The translations under genes were made by a program, and so were the position numbers. Positions 44,232 through 58,376 of a DNA stretch of 64,000 nucleotides are shown in pieces (within the stretch, counting starts at the first letter, position 1; each line of letters begins with the position of its first letter). A model generated the notes under the pieces. That model saw only the letters and a list, made by a program, of their open reading frames with translations, searched no databases and was not told where the DNA came from. The stretch is from NCBI GenBank assembly GCA_942490705.1, contig CALNXY010000004.1, positions 211,092 through 275,091 of the forward strand. Direction: 5' to 3'. Source of the DNA: JAGRCP01 sp942490705. GTDB lineage: Bacteria; Chloroflexota; Anaerolineae; Caldilineales; Caldilineaceae.

Positions 44232-46056
44232 CACAGCGCACAGCCACACCAACGGTGAAAGGTCGCCCGAGTCAATGGATGAGACCGGCGATGTCGCTGT
44301 AGACAGCGGCGCCACTTCGGAAGAAATTGCAAAAGAAATTGCAGAAGAAGTTGATGTCACCCAATTCGCCATCGACGACGTCAAGGCCTGGGCGCGTGAG
44401 GTTGCCCAAGGTGACACCGTGCTGATCTTCGACACCACCCTCCGCGATGGCGAACAGAGCCCCGGCGCCACCCTCAACTCACAGGAAAAGATGGACATTG
44501 CCCAGCAACTGGCGCGCCTGGGCGTCGACATCATGGAGGCCGGCTTCCCGGCCGCCAGCCCCGGCGATCTGAATGCCGTACGCCAGATCGCAAGCACAGT
44601 TGGACGGCGGCCCCGCTATGATCGCGAGGGCAATGTGGTTGCGCCGCCCATTATTGCCGGGTTGGCGCGCGCCAATCGGGACGATATTGACAAGGCGTGG
44701 GAGGCGGTCCAAGGGGCGGTGCGCCCGCGCATTCATACCTTCATCGCCACCAGCGACATCCACATGGAGCACAAGCTGCGCATGAGTCGTGACGACGTGC
44801 TGGAGACGGTCGGCGACATGGTCGAGTATGCGGTCAGCCTCTGCCCCAACGTCGAGTTCAGCCCGGAGGACGCCGGCCGCAGCGACCCCGAATTCCTGGT
44901 CCGCGTGCTGGAAGTCGCGATTCGCGCCGGCGCGACGACGCTCAACATTCCCGATACGGTCGGGTATACGACGCCGGAGGAATTTGGCAAGCTGATCGCT
45001 TACCTGCGCGAGAACGTGCCCGGCGGCAAGGACGTCATCTTTAGCGTCCATTGCCACGACGACTTGGGCCTGGCCACGGCCAATACGCTGGCCGGCTGCC
45101 AGCGTGGCGCCCGTCAGATCGAAGTGACGCTCAACGGCATCGGCGAGCGCGCGGGCAACACCAGTCTGGAAGAGACGGTGATGGCCTTTCACGTGCGCCA
45201 GCCCATCTATGGCTTGAAGACCAATGCCGTGACCAGCGAAATCCATCGTGCCAGCGACATGGTCAGTCGCTACACCGGCATGGTCATTCAGCCCAACAAG
45301 GCGATTGTGGGCGCCAATGCCTTTGCCCACGAGGCGGGCATCCATCAAGATGGCATGCTCAAGAACAAGCGGACCTATGAGATTATGGACTCCTCTACCA
45401 TCGGCCTGAACCAGAGCCGCTTGGTCCTGGGCAAGCATAGCGGTCGCCATGCCCTCAACCGCCGCTTGACCGAACTGGGCTACCATCTGACGCGTGAGGA
45501 ATTGAACGAGGTCTTCCTGCGCTTCAAGGACCTGGCCGACAAGAAGAAGACCGTCAGCGACGCCGACCTCGAGGCGCTGGTGGGCGACGAGATCTACCAG
45601 CCGGAAGAGCGCTGGGAACTGGTCAACGTCCAGGTACAGTGCGGCAGCAATCTGGTGCCGACGGCCGTTGTGACCGCGCGTAATGTGCAAACGGGCGAGG
45701 AGATCACCGACGCCGGCTTTGGCACAGGCCCGGTTGACGCCGTTTACCAGGGCATCAATCGCGTTGTGGGTGTGAGCAATCAGCTGGTCGAGTTCTTGGT
45801 TCAGGCCGTTACGGAAGGCATTGACGCCAATGGCGACGTGACCATTCGTATCGAGGTACCGGAGTATAGCAGCGGCTTCACGCAGACGGCGCAGGGACGC
45901 CCGCGGCGCCGTTTGTTCAGCGGTCGCGGCGTCGATACCGACATCATTGTTGCCAGTGCCAAAGCCTACATGCAGGCCCTCAACAAGGCGCTGGCCTCGG
46001 AAGGCGCCGAGAGCTCAGCCGTCTCGATCGCTGCGGACGAGCCCGTGGCCCAATAA
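44212..46056 (+). CDS. leuA: 2-isopropylmalate synthase
   Basis: 614 residues. First step of leucine synthesis: acetyl-CoA plus 2-oxoisovalerate to 2-isopropylmalate. The TIM barrel begins FDTTLRDGEQSPGATL near 71, with EAGFPAASPGD, FSVHCHDDLGLATANTLAG (metal His) and NGIGERAGNTSLEE. FAHEAGIHQDGMLKN follows. The LeuA regulatory dimer domain that binds leucine is at ~470-590 (VNVQVQCGSNLVPTAVVTAR). A ~65-residue acidic N-terminal extension before the barrel is unusual. AAGGAG lies upstream of ATG 44212 within the overlapping small ORF. Confidence 0.96.
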   Translation: MSQQQNDTAHSHTNGERSPESMDETGDVAVDSGATSEEIAKEIAEEVDVTQFAIDDVKAWAREVAQGDTVLIFDTTLRDGEQSPGATLNSQEKMDIAQQLARLGVDIMEAGFPAASPGDLNAVRQIASTVGRRPRYDREGNVVAPPIIAGLARANRDDIDKAWEAVQGAVRPRIHTFIATSDIHMEHKLRMSRDDVLETVGDMVEYAVSLCPNVEFSPEDAGRSDPEFLVRVLEVAIRAGATTLNIPDTVGYTTPEEFGKLIAYLRENVPGGKDVIFSVHCHDDLGLATANTLAGCQRGARQIEVTLNGIGERAGNTSLEETVMAFHVRQPIYGLKTNAVTSEIHRASDMVSRYTGMVIQPNKAIVGANAFAHEAGIHQDGMLKNKRTYEIMDSSTIGLNQSRLVLGKHSGRHALNRRLTELGYHLTREELNEVFLRFKDLADKKKTVSDADLEALVGDEIYQPEERWELVNVQVQCGSNLVPTAVVTARNVQTGEEITDAGFGTGPVDAVYQGINRVVGVSNQLVEFLVQAVTEGIDANGDVTIRIEVPEYSSGFTQTAQGRPRRRLFSGRGVDTDIIVASAKAYMQALNKALASEGAESSAVSIAADEPVAQ

Positions 46057-46067
46057 GGAAGCCCCTC

Positions 46068-46114
46068 ACCTTCCGGGATTTGGCCATGACCTGTTCGGTC
46101 GAATCCCGGAAGGT
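46068..46114 (+). terminator. 13-bp hairpin after leuA
   Basis: ACCTTCCGGGATT (46068-46080) and AATCCCGGAAGGT (46102-46114) are perfectly complementary across a 21-base loop. Only GTTTTG follows 10 bases later, so it may be a weak or Rho-aided terminator, or an mRNA-stabilising hairpin, between leuA and the membrane-protein insert. Confidence 0.5.
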
Positions 46115-46128
46115 CTGTCACTCGTTTT

Positions 46129-48039
46129 GTGTGCCTCTGGCGTATTGTGGACACCCGTGCTTTGAAAACCACTTCGCTCCCCACCTGCTCAAAAATCTGG
46201 CTCTTGATTGCGTTGCTCCTGGCCGCGCTTGTGCCTGGCCGAGCTACGCATGCTCAGAGCGATGGCGGCGCGCCGCTTGACGCGCGGCAGGCCGAATTTG
46301 ACGCTTGCGCCGAACTCGATGAAGCGGCGCTGCGCGGCGAGCTCAACGCCATTGCCCAGGGCATCTTTGCCGCCGACGTCAACGGCATTGATTTGGATGC
46401 CATCATCGACCGCCAGTGGGACGATATGGCGATGGATGCGCTGGTCGATCGCGTGGTCGACGATGCCATCGATCAGGTTGGGCGCGATGAGGAGTTGCTC
46501 GACAAGATGCTTTCCGGCTGGTCGCCGACCCGAGCTGAGGAGCTAACGCGCACCGTCGCTGAGCGGGCCTTTAGCTCAGAGGCATTCCGTCAGGCGATTG
46601 ATGATTTGGCCCAAGGCGTCGCAGCCGAGATCGAGGGCGAAATCGCCCTGCTGACGGCGGAATCGATTTCAATCAATCTGCTCTGCCTGCGCCAGTTTAT
46701 CGACCGGCACTATTCTGACGCAATCGTAACCGCATTTGCTGCGGACATCCGGCAGCGTGCTGGTGACGCAGAGCTGCTTGGGGAAGGCGATCTCAGCAAC
46801 GGCGTTCTGGCGGTGATCGATCTGCACAAGACGGCCCTCGGCGGCGTGGGCGTCATCGTCGCCAGCCAACTCGCGCGCCGGATCGCCGTGCGCATCGGCC
46901 AACGCGTTTCGCAGCGGGTGACCGGGCGCATCACGGCCCGACTCCTCGGCCGTGTCGGTACCGAACTGATCCCGATTGTCGGTTGGATCATTGGCACGGG
47001 CCTGATTGTCTACGATGTCGTTGACAGTCTGGATGGCGCGCTGCCGCAGATCGAAGAGTCGCTCAAGGAAGAGGAGATCAAGGCAACAATCCGGGCCGAG
47101 ATCGGGGCCACTGTTGCGCCCGAGCTACGCCAGGAACTGCCCCTCCTCGCCCGCGAAATTTCCAACGATCTCTACGCCGCCTGGCTTGATTTTCGTCGCA
47201 AGTATCGCCAAGTCTTGACGCTGGCCGACGAGAACCCGGCGTTTAACGAGATTCTTGCCCAGAGTAACGATCTGGCCAATGCAGCCGAGTGGGTGGACGC
47301 TGCCCTAGGCGCAGCCGGCCGCAGCGCGCTGGACGCAGCGATTGCCGACGGTTCCCTGGCCGTGGTTCTGGCGCTGCCGCCGGCCGCGGTGGAGATCATG
47401 GTGCAAAGCGGCTCGTTTCAAACGGTATTAGATTGGGCCGCGCTGGCCGGTTCGGACCTGGATGCGGTTGTCGCTGCCGAACTCCACAAACACCAGACGC
47501 CGGACGAACTGGAGCGGGATCAGCTGCAGGCGCTGCTTGCACTCGACGACCCCTCGATGATCGCCAAACTGGCGCTCCTGACGCCGATGGAACTGGATGC
47601 GTTGCTGGAGATCTCCAGCGCAGGCTTACGCGAGCTGGCCAGCGTCCTTACCGCCGACGAACTAAGCCGCCTTGCCGCCATTCTGCCTGGGCTGGATCAG
47701 ACCGCACGCAATCGCCTCATCTCCGTGGTGACGGACGATCCGGGCGCGATGACCATGCTGGCCCGACCCGAGGTGCGCGCCTATCTGGCCTCGGGCAAGG
47801 ATTTTGGCAGTGCGCTCGCTTTTTTGCGCGGTCCGTCTGACGTGATGGGCTTCGCCAACGATGTGCTGCGCTTGGTCACGAACCAGATCTCAACCGCGCT
47901 TTTTGCCACCAAGTATGGCTGGCCGCTGACGGTTACAGGCCTTGCCTTGCCCGTCCTCCTGGCTTTGGCCCTGGTTGGCCTGATCTTACGTCCATTTCTT
48001 GGCTTGGCCGGACTTTTCCGCCGTCCCTCGCGTCGTTGA
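46129..48039 (+). CDS. Uncharacterised exported/membrane protein, paralogue A
   Basis: 636 residues from GTG 46129 (GTG 46147 or TTG 46162 are equally possible; no clear ribosome site). A signal peptide (WLLIALLLAALVPGRATHAQ) is followed by an acidic helical region (about 50-250). Next is an Arg/Gly-spaced segment, RVSQRVTGRITARLLGRVG, leading into the hydrophobic stretch ELIPIVGWIIGTGLIVYDVV (~280-300). Further Leu/Ala/Asp-rich helices and a C-terminal membrane segment (YGWPLTVTGLALPVLLALAL) with a basic tail complete it. It shares this whole plan with the protein at 48394-50247. No known family recognised. Confidence 0.75.
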   Translation: MCLWRIVDTRALKTTSLPTCSKIWLLIALLLAALVPGRATHAQSDGGAPLDARQAEFDACAELDEAALRGELNAIAQGIFAADVNGIDLDAIIDRQWDDMAMDALVDRVVDDAIDQVGRDEELLDKMLSGWSPTRAEELTRTVAERAFSSEAFRQAIDDLAQGVAAEIEGEIALLTAESISINLLCLRQFIDRHYSDAIVTAFAADIRQRAGDAELLGEGDLSNGVLAVIDLHKTALGGVGVIVASQLARRIAVRIGQRVSQRVTGRITARLLGRVGTELIPIVGWIIGTGLIVYDVVDSLDGALPQIEESLKEEEIKATIRAEIGATVAPELRQELPLLAREISNDLYAAWLDFRRKYRQVLTLADENPAFNEILAQSNDLANAAEWVDAALGAAGRSALDAAIADGSLAVVLALPPAAVEIMVQSGSFQTVLDWAALAGSDLDAVVAAELHKHQTPDELERDQLQALLALDDPSMIAKLALLTPMELDALLEISSAGLRELASVLTADELSRLAAILPGLDQTARNRLISVVTDDPGAMTMLARPEVRAYLASGKDFGSALAFLRGPSDVMGFANDVLRLVTNQISTALFATKYGWPLTVTGLALPVLLALALVGLILRPFLGLAGLFRRPSRR

Positions 48040-48080
48040 CTGTACAAACCAGCCGCCCACGGAGCGAATGAACTGAGTCT

Positions 48081-48416
48081 ATGATGCCATCAACTTACGC
48101 AGTGCCGTTGATCGCCCTGGATATTCTGCCTGCTGAAAATGCGGTAGTGGGCGACCTGCTCACGGCAACGGCTGTCCCGGCCGCCAATGTCGTGCGCGAT
48201 ATCCGTGAAAACATTCGCAATCTCACGGGCGGACGTATGGTCCACTATGAACAACTCGTGCAGAGCGCGATTGATGCCGCCCTGACCGATCTGGCGGCCA
48301 AGGCTGCGGCTGAAGGCTATGACGGCGTGGTGGGCGTCAAAATCTCCCACCCGAACGTCGTGGACGGCGGCGTCGAAGTGATTGTGTACGGCAATGGATT
48401 TACCTATCGTGTCTAG
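48081..48416 (+). CDS. YbjQ/UPF0145 (DUF74) family protein
   Basis: 111 residues. The family pattern is visible: ALDILPAENAVVGDLLTATA, RDIRENIRNLTGGRMVHYEQ, LVQSAIDAALTDLAAKAAAE and GYDGVVGVKISHP with VEVIVYGNGF. Homologues form small beta-rich oligomers annotated only as putative heavy-metal-binding; function unknown. It sits between two paralogous membrane proteins, 41 bases after the first and overlapping the start of the second by 23 bases, so the three are one expression unit. Confidence 0.85.
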   Translation: MMPSTYAVPLIALDILPAENAVVGDLLTATAVPAANVVRDIRENIRNLTGGRMVHYEQLVQSAIDAALTDLAAKAAAEGYDGVVGVKISHPNVVDGGVEVIVYGNGFTYRV

Positions 48417-50247
48417 ACTATGCCGGCTCGGGCTGATCGCGTTGTTGTTGGCCGCAGCCTTGCTGGCCCCAGTCGTGCCGGTCGCAGCCGTGCCGGTCGC
48501 AGCCGCTTCTGCCGTGTCGGCGGATACGCGCAGTCCGCAACGCCAGGGGTATACCTACGAAGAGTGCGGGGCCATCGGCGCGGACGAACTGCGCACAGAG
48601 ATTGAAACACTGGCCCTGGACGTCTTTGCCCAAGGCACGGCCGAGATTGACTTGCCGGCGATCGTCGCCCGTGGCTGGGTGGCGCAGGGCATGGATCAAG
48701 TGGTGGACGAAGCCGTGGCCGAGGCGGTCGTCGAACTCCGCCAAAATACGGACTATTGGAACCGCTTCCTCTCCGGTTGGTCCGTCGAGCAGGCCGGCGC
48801 CTTTGCCGAAGAGATCGCGGCACTTGCCTTTGCATCACCGAAATTTACGGCGGCATTGGAGAGACTGTCCGGCACGGTCGCCAACGAACTTACCGACGAG
48901 ATAACGGCCTTGACGGCGCAGGCCGGCTCAACAGCCTTGCTTTGCCTCCAGGAATATGTGGGCGTTCAATACTCAACGACGCTCTATGAACTCTTTGCCC
49001 AAGAGATCGCCGCCGGACTAGAAGGCCTCGACCTGGCAGCCGCAGGACAGGTCGACGTCTCGGCGCTCGACATTCACGGCAAGGGATTGACCGGCCTGAG
49101 CGTAATCATCGTTTCCCAACTGGTACGCCGTATCTCCTTGCGCATGAGCCGGGAGGTGGGCGAACGGGTGGCCGGGCGGATCGCCGGTCGCGTCCTGGGC
49201 CGGCTGGGCTCATCACTGGTGCCGCTGGCCGGCTGGGTGATTGGGGCCGGTCTCATCGTGTGGGACCTGGTCGAAGGAGCCAGTGGCGCGTTGCCGCAGA
49301 TTGAAAGGTCGCTCACCAGTCCAGAAATCAAGGCGGCGATTGCAGCGGAGTTGGCGGCAGGCGTCTCTGAGGAACTGGAAAGCGAGATGGCGCTGATCGC
49401 TTCGACCATTGCCGCGGACATGGTTGAAGAGTGGCGCCTTTTCTGCACCCGCCATCCCTACCTGTGCTCGTTGCCGGCAGAAAACGAGACCTTCCGCGTC
49501 ATTCTCGATACGACGCCCGTCCAAAACCTGGAAGATCTCTCGGGCCTGGTCGATGCCTACATGGAAGTCTTGGGGCGGGTGGCCTTGGAGGATGCCGTGG
49601 CAACGGGTGCGTTTGAACAGATGTTGGTTGCACCGGGGTTTGCCGCCGCTATCATCCGCGATACCGCCTCGGCCGATCAGGTGCTGGCCTGGCTGGAACG
49701 GGTCGGTGAAGAATGGTTGCCGGTTGCGCAGGCAGGCGTCCATCGCTACTTCAAACCGGATCAATTGAGTGCCAGCGAATTGTCTGCACTGACCGCGCTG
49801 GATGATCCTGCTGCGGTGGCGGCAATGGCTGCCCTGCCGCCAGAAGTCGCGACTGCGCTGCTTGATGCCCGGCCGGCGGATGTGGCGACTGTCGTCGTAG
49901 GCGTGCCGCCTGACGATTTGGCATGGCTTGCGGCGCAAGGCGACACACTCGGTGCGCCCTTGTCACTACTGATGCGGGATCTGGCCGCAGGCGCAACCAG
50001 CGTGGATACCCTGCGGTTGGCGGTGAGCGCCGATGCGACAGCAGCCGCAGCGAGTGCGGCTGCACCAAGTCTAACGGGCGACGACGGCCCGGACTTCACG
50101 GTCGCGACCGGCGATGATCTGGCGCCCCCATCGCCCCCGGGCATGAGCCCAATTCTCCTGGTCGCGGGACTGGTGCTGCTCCTTCTCGCTTTCGCTGGAT
50201 TTGTCATACTTGTCCAAAATAGTGTAAAACGTAACAAGCAAGTATAG
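48394..50247 (+). CDS. Uncharacterised exported/membrane protein, paralogue B
   Basis: 617 residues from ATG 48394 (GTG 48409 also possible), overlapping the end of the YbjQ-like gene. A signal peptide (LIALLLAAALLAPVVPVAAV) is followed by a region that aligns with paralogue A: FLSGWSVEQAGAFAEEIAAL, ALLCLQEYVGVQYS and the Arg/Gly segment RVAGRIAGRVLGRLGSSLVP, then LAGWVIGAGLIVWDLVEG and GALPQIERSLTSPEIKAAI. The C-terminal part has helical repeats, a Pro-rich linker and one membrane segment (ILLVAGLVLLLLAFAGFVIL) with a basic tail (KRNKQV). Predicted mostly extracytoplasmic and anchored at the C-terminus. Function unknown. Confidence 0.75.
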   Translation: MDLPIVSRLCRLGLIALLLAAALLAPVVPVAAVPVAAASAVSADTRSPQRQGYTYEECGAIGADELRTEIETLALDVFAQGTAEIDLPAIVARGWVAQGMDQVVDEAVAEAVVELRQNTDYWNRFLSGWSVEQAGAFAEEIAALAFASPKFTAALERLSGTVANELTDEITALTAQAGSTALLCLQEYVGVQYSTTLYELFAQEIAAGLEGLDLAAAGQVDVSALDIHGKGLTGLSVIIVSQLVRRISLRMSREVGERVAGRIAGRVLGRLGSSLVPLAGWVIGAGLIVWDLVEGASGALPQIERSLTSPEIKAAIAAELAAGVSEELESEMALIASTIAADMVEEWRLFCTRHPYLCSLPAENETFRVILDTTPVQNLEDLSGLVDAYMEVLGRVALEDAVATGAFEQMLVAPGFAAAIIRDTASADQVLAWLERVGEEWLPVAQAGVHRYFKPDQLSASELSALTALDDPAAVAAMAALPPEVATALLDARPADVATVVVGVPPDDLAWLAAQGDTLGAPLSLLMRDLAAGATSVDTLRLAVSADATAAAASAAAPSLTGDDGPDFTVATGDDLAPPSPPGMSPILLVAGLVLLLLAFAGFVILVQNSVKRNKQV

Positions 50248-50425
50248 ACCCCGGAAAACTGGACACGACGTTTCAGCTTGCCCCCTGTATTCTGACTACC
50301 CCTTCAGCGTGGAAGGCTTCATTGTGGATGGCATCGAGTCAAAGCCGACAGTGCAGTCGCGCATCACGTGAACTAACTGCATGTCATCGCCGGTCTTTGA
50401 CATCGTTATCGAGAGGAGTACCACA

Positions 50426-55126
<4,701 letters not shown>

Positions 55127-55383
55127 AGCCGGCGTGCGGATCATCTCAATCCGTCGTCAATTTAAAACGGGCAGACAGTGCGGAACAAGACGTTTGTTGC
55201 CATGTGGCGATTGCGTTGAACGGCTAGCGACGCCGGTTGAGCTTTTCGAAACCAAGGAGCGGATTGACCTGACCTGCTCTGTTTCGATAAACGCAACCGG
55301 CGCTGACTGCATAAGCCGCAAAGACAACGTTTCAACTCCTATCGCTTTATCGATTCCGGTTTCATCATGTGGAGGCAGTTGCT

Positions 55384-56805
55384 GTGAGTGGAAAAACTCT
55401 GTTTGAAAAAGTCTGGGACGCGCATGTAGTTGCGCACGATCCCGGTGCGCCGGCGGTACTATACATTGACGCGCAGTTGATTCATGAAGTGACGTCGCCG
55501 CAGGCCTTTGCCATGCTGCGCGAACTTGGTCTGCCCGTGCGCCGGCCCGACCGCACCTTCGCGACCATGGATCACGCGATACCCACACGAAATGTTGACA
55601 TAACGCTTTGGCCCAGCGACGCGGCGACCCAGGTGCGTACCCTGCGCCAAAACTGTGAGGATTTCGGCGTTACCCTCTTCGACATTGATGGTGACGTGCA
55701 GGGGATCGTCCACGTGGTAGGACCGGAAATGGGCATCACCCAGCCCGGTATGACCATCGTTTGTGGCGACAGTCACACCAGCACCCATGGCGCGTTTGGC
55801 GCGTTGGCCTTCGGCATCGGCACCAGCGAGGTCGGTCACGTCCTGGCGACCCAGTGCCTGCTTCAAGTCAAGCCCAAAACCTTCGCCATCAACGTGGAAG
55901 GGGAACTGGGCTTTGGCGTGACGGCCAAGGACATCATTCTGGCCATCATTGCCGAAAACGGCGCGGGCGGCGGCGCCGGTCATGTCTTCGAATACCGCGG
56001 CAGCGCCATTCGAGGCTTGAGTATGGCCAATCGCATGACCGTCTGTAATATGAGCATTGAGGGCGGCGCGCGGGCCGGCATGATTGCGCCCGATCAGACG
56101 ACCTTCGACTATATCGAGGGGCGCCCCTATGCGCCGAAGGGTGAAGAATGGCAGAAGGCCGTGGCCTATTGGCGTACGCTGACCACGGATGATGACGCGG
56201 TCTTTGACCGGGAACTATTCCTCGATGCCAACGCGCTGGAGCCCATGGTCACGTACGGCACCAATCCGGGCGAAGGCATTCCGATCTCCGGTCACATTCC
56301 CACGGCCGGCGAAGTAGAAGATCCGGCGATACGGCGCAGCCTGCTCAGCTCGCTCGACTACATGGGCCTGCAAGAAGGCCAAAAAATGGAAGGCCAGCCG
56401 ATCGACATTGTCTTCATTGGCTCATGCACCAATGGCCGGATTGAAGATCTGCGGCAGGCAGCGGCGATCGTGCAAGGGCAGAAGGTGGCCGACAGCGTGT
56501 GGGGCATCGTTGTGCCCGGCTCCAAGGAAGTGAAATCCCAGGCCGAGCAGGAAGGACTGGATCGTATCTTCCAGGAAGCCGGCTTTGAGTGGCGCGGGGC
56601 CGGTTGCAGCATGTGTCTTGCCATGAACGACGACAAGGCCGGCGCCGGAAAATATGTCGCCAGCACCAGCAACCGCAATTTCCGCGGTCGTCAAGGGCCT
56701 GGCGCGCGCAGCCTGCTCATGAGCCCGCTCATGGCTGCAGCCGCAGCAGTCAATGGCCGGGTTGTTGACGTACGTGAAATGATGTCTGAATCGGTATCCG
56801 CATAG
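55384..56805 (+). CDS. leuC: 3-isopropylmalate dehydratase, large subunit
   Basis: 473 residues from GTG 55384 with GGAGG (55371-55375) 8 bases upstream; GTG 55369 lies before that site. Second step of leucine synthesis, isomerising 2- to 3-isopropylmalate with LeuD. The 4Fe-4S ligands are in FIGSCTNGRIEDL (near 345) and GCSMCLAMN (near 412). GDSHTSTHGAFGALAFGIGT and NRNFRGRQGPGARSLLMSP are further signatures. The 257-base leader contains a GACGCCGGTTGAGC repeat word and a loose inverted GCAACCGGCGC, and no recognisable attenuator. Confidence 0.96.
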   Translation: MSGKTLFEKVWDAHVVAHDPGAPAVLYIDAQLIHEVTSPQAFAMLRELGLPVRRPDRTFATMDHAIPTRNVDITLWPSDAATQVRTLRQNCEDFGVTLFDIDGDVQGIVHVVGPEMGITQPGMTIVCGDSHTSTHGAFGALAFGIGTSEVGHVLATQCLLQVKPKTFAINVEGELGFGVTAKDIILAIIAENGAGGGAGHVFEYRGSAIRGLSMANRMTVCNMSIEGGARAGMIAPDQTTFDYIEGRPYAPKGEEWQKAVAYWRTLTTDDDAVFDRELFLDANALEPMVTYGTNPGEGIPISGHIPTAGEVEDPAIRRSLLSSLDYMGLQEGQKMEGQPIDIVFIGSCTNGRIEDLRQAAAIVQGQKVADSVWGIVVPGSKEVKSQAEQEGLDRIFQEAGFEWRGAGCSMCLAMNDDKAGAGKYVASTSNRNFRGRQGPGARSLLMSPLMAAAAAVNGRVVDVREMMSESVSA

Positions 56806-56817
56806 GAGAGCATAGAA

Positions 56818-57417
56818 ATGGAACCTTTTGTCGAACTGCGTGCGACGGCCATGCCGCTGCGCATGGAAAATGTGGATACAGATCAGATTATCCCGGCCAA
56901 ATACCTGACGGCCGTCACCAAGGAAGGCATGGGAGACGGACTCTTCTCGTGGCTGCGCTACGAATCGGACGGCTCCGCGCGCGAGGATTTTGTCCTCAAC
57001 AAGCCGGAGCATGGCGAGGCGCAGATTTTGATCGCCGGCCAGAACTTCGGCAGCGGCTCCAGCCGCGAGCACGCGGTCTGGGCCCTGACCGATTTTGGCT
57101 TTACCGTGATCATTGCGCCGAGTCACGCAGATATCTTCTACAACAATTCCCTCAAGAACGGCTTGCTGCCCGTTGCGCTGCCCGAAGAGGTCGTCAACAT
57201 GTTGTGGGATTTGATCGAAGAAGAGCCGGAGACGGAGATTCACGTACACCTTGAGGACCAAGTCGTGAATCTGCCGGACGGACAGCAGTTTGCCTTTGCG
57301 ATTGATCCATTCCGCAAGCAATGCCTCATCGAGGGGCTGGATGACCTGGGCTATCTGATGTCCAAAGAGTCGGCCATCGCCGCGCACGAGGCCAAGCCTC
57401 TGTATGAGCTGAACTGA
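56818..57417 (+). CDS. leuD: 3-isopropylmalate dehydratase, small subunit
   Basis: 199 residues, beginning 12 bases after leuC with TAGGAGAG upstream. It has the swivel-domain marks: MENVDTDQIIPAKYLTAV, LIAGQNFGSGSSREHAVWAL, GFTVIIAPSHADIFYNNSLK and NGLLPVALP. It completes the LeuCD dehydratase. It is followed after 11 bases by an unrelated nucleotidyltransferase gene, so the leu operon continues through it to leuB. Confidence 0.97.
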   Translation: MEPFVELRATAMPLRMENVDTDQIIPAKYLTAVTKEGMGDGLFSWLRYESDGSAREDFVLNKPEHGEAQILIAGQNFGSGSSREHAVWALTDFGFTVIIAPSHADIFYNNSLKNGLLPVALPEEVVNMLWDLIEEEPETEIHVHLEDQVVNLPDGQQFAFAIDPFRKQCLIEGLDDLGYLMSKESAIAAHEAKPLYELN

Positions 57418-57428
57418 CGACGGCGGCA

Positions 57429-58196
57429 ATGATCGAGCTTGCCGACTGTCAATGGCCCGCCGTCACCGAACCCTATGCCACGGCGCTGCGCGAGGCCGTG
57501 GCGTTCGGCCTTGCCCGCTATCCGCTGGCGGGGATCGTCGCCAGCGGCAGCATCCTGCGCGGTCAGGCCGGACCCAGCAGTGATTGGGACCTGCACCTGA
57601 TCCATCGTGAGCCGCAACGCCAGCGCGTGCAGCAGCGCTTCAACGGCGTGCCGGCGGAGATCTTCGTCAATCCGCCTGCGGCGCTGCGCGGGTATTTCCG
57701 CGACGAACATGCGCTGCTGCGTCCGTTGACTGCGCACATGTTGGCCACGGGCCACATCGTGGCGGCTAATGATCCGGTCGTCTCTGAATTGGTCGCGGAA
57801 GCCGCTGCCTGGCTGGCGGAGCCGATCATCGTCAGCGAAGATCAGCTCGTCCAGAAGCGCTACTTCGCCGTGGATCAGTTGGACAATGCGCGGGATCTCC
57901 GCGTGGCAGATCCCGCCAATTCGCGGCTGCTGCTCAACCAGGCGGTCAGCATGATGCTCGAGTACCCGTTTTGGGCGAGCGGTCGTTTTCTCCCGCGGCA
58001 CAAGCAGTTCCTGGCCGGGCTGGCTGATCTCGACCCGACGTGTGCCGAACTGGCCCGTGGGTTTTTCATGGCTAGTGAGCTGGACGAAGCCTTTGATCTG
58101 GCAGAGCGCATTGCGGCGCACGCGGTCGGTGTGACTGAGTTTTTTGCCTGGTCGTCGCCGCTTAACGTGGTAGAAGGTATGGACAACAATAACTAA
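57429..58196 (+). CDS. Nucleotidyltransferase-fold protein
   Basis: 255 residues. The N-terminal part has the minimal nucleotidyltransferase motif GIVASGSILRGQAGPSSDWD with the metal-binding Asp pair (DWDLHLI). The rest is helical with Arg/Leu-rich stretches and could be a substrate-binding bundle, as in aminoglycoside or other small-molecule nucleotidyltransferases. It lies between leuD (11 bases) and leuB, an unusual guest in a leu operon. Its stop codon coincides with the edge of a 102-bp dispersed element. Confidence 0.75.
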   Translation: MIELADCQWPAVTEPYATALREAVAFGLARYPLAGIVASGSILRGQAGPSSDWDLHLIHREPQRQRVQQRFNGVPAEIFVNPPAALRGYFRDEHALLRPLTAHMLATGHIVAANDPVVSELVAEAAAWLAEPIIVSEDQLVQKRYFAVDQLDNARDLRVADPANSRLLLNQAVSMMLEYPFWASGRFLPRHKQFLAGLADLDPTCAELARGFFMASELDEAFDLAERIAAHAVGVTEFFAWSSPLNVVEGMDNNN

Positions 58197-58295
58197 GGCC
58201 AATCCAGATTATTAACTGTACGCGGCATCTTCCTGAAAGCTCTCTTGATGACAGGTCGTCCTGCATACAGCTTCCAGGAAGATCGGATAGCCAAT
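58194..58295 (-). mobile_element. 102-bp palindromic dispersed element, copy A (upstream of leuB)
   Basis: Read on the minus strand: ATTGGCTATCCGATCTTCCT, then GGAAGCTGTA, a variable centre, GAGAGCTTTCAGGAAG, GTACAGTTA and TCTGGATTGGCCTTA. It aligns without gaps to 63770-63871 at roughly 80% identity. The arms CTTCCTGGAAGCT and AGCTTTCAGGAAG are near-complementary, giving a large hairpin. It fills the first 100 bases of the leuB leader. Confidence 0.65.
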
Positions 58296-58376
58296 CAATT
58301 GGATTCGCCTAAACGGAAGATGCAGTGCCTTGCCGCATCTCTTCGTAAACTCATCAGTAGCCAATCGGGAAATAAC

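Noticed and set aside
50381..50425. ATG 50381 as the gltB start
   Set aside because: TTG 50426 has GAGAGGAG at ideal spacing and gives a propeptide of the usual length before the catalytic Cys.
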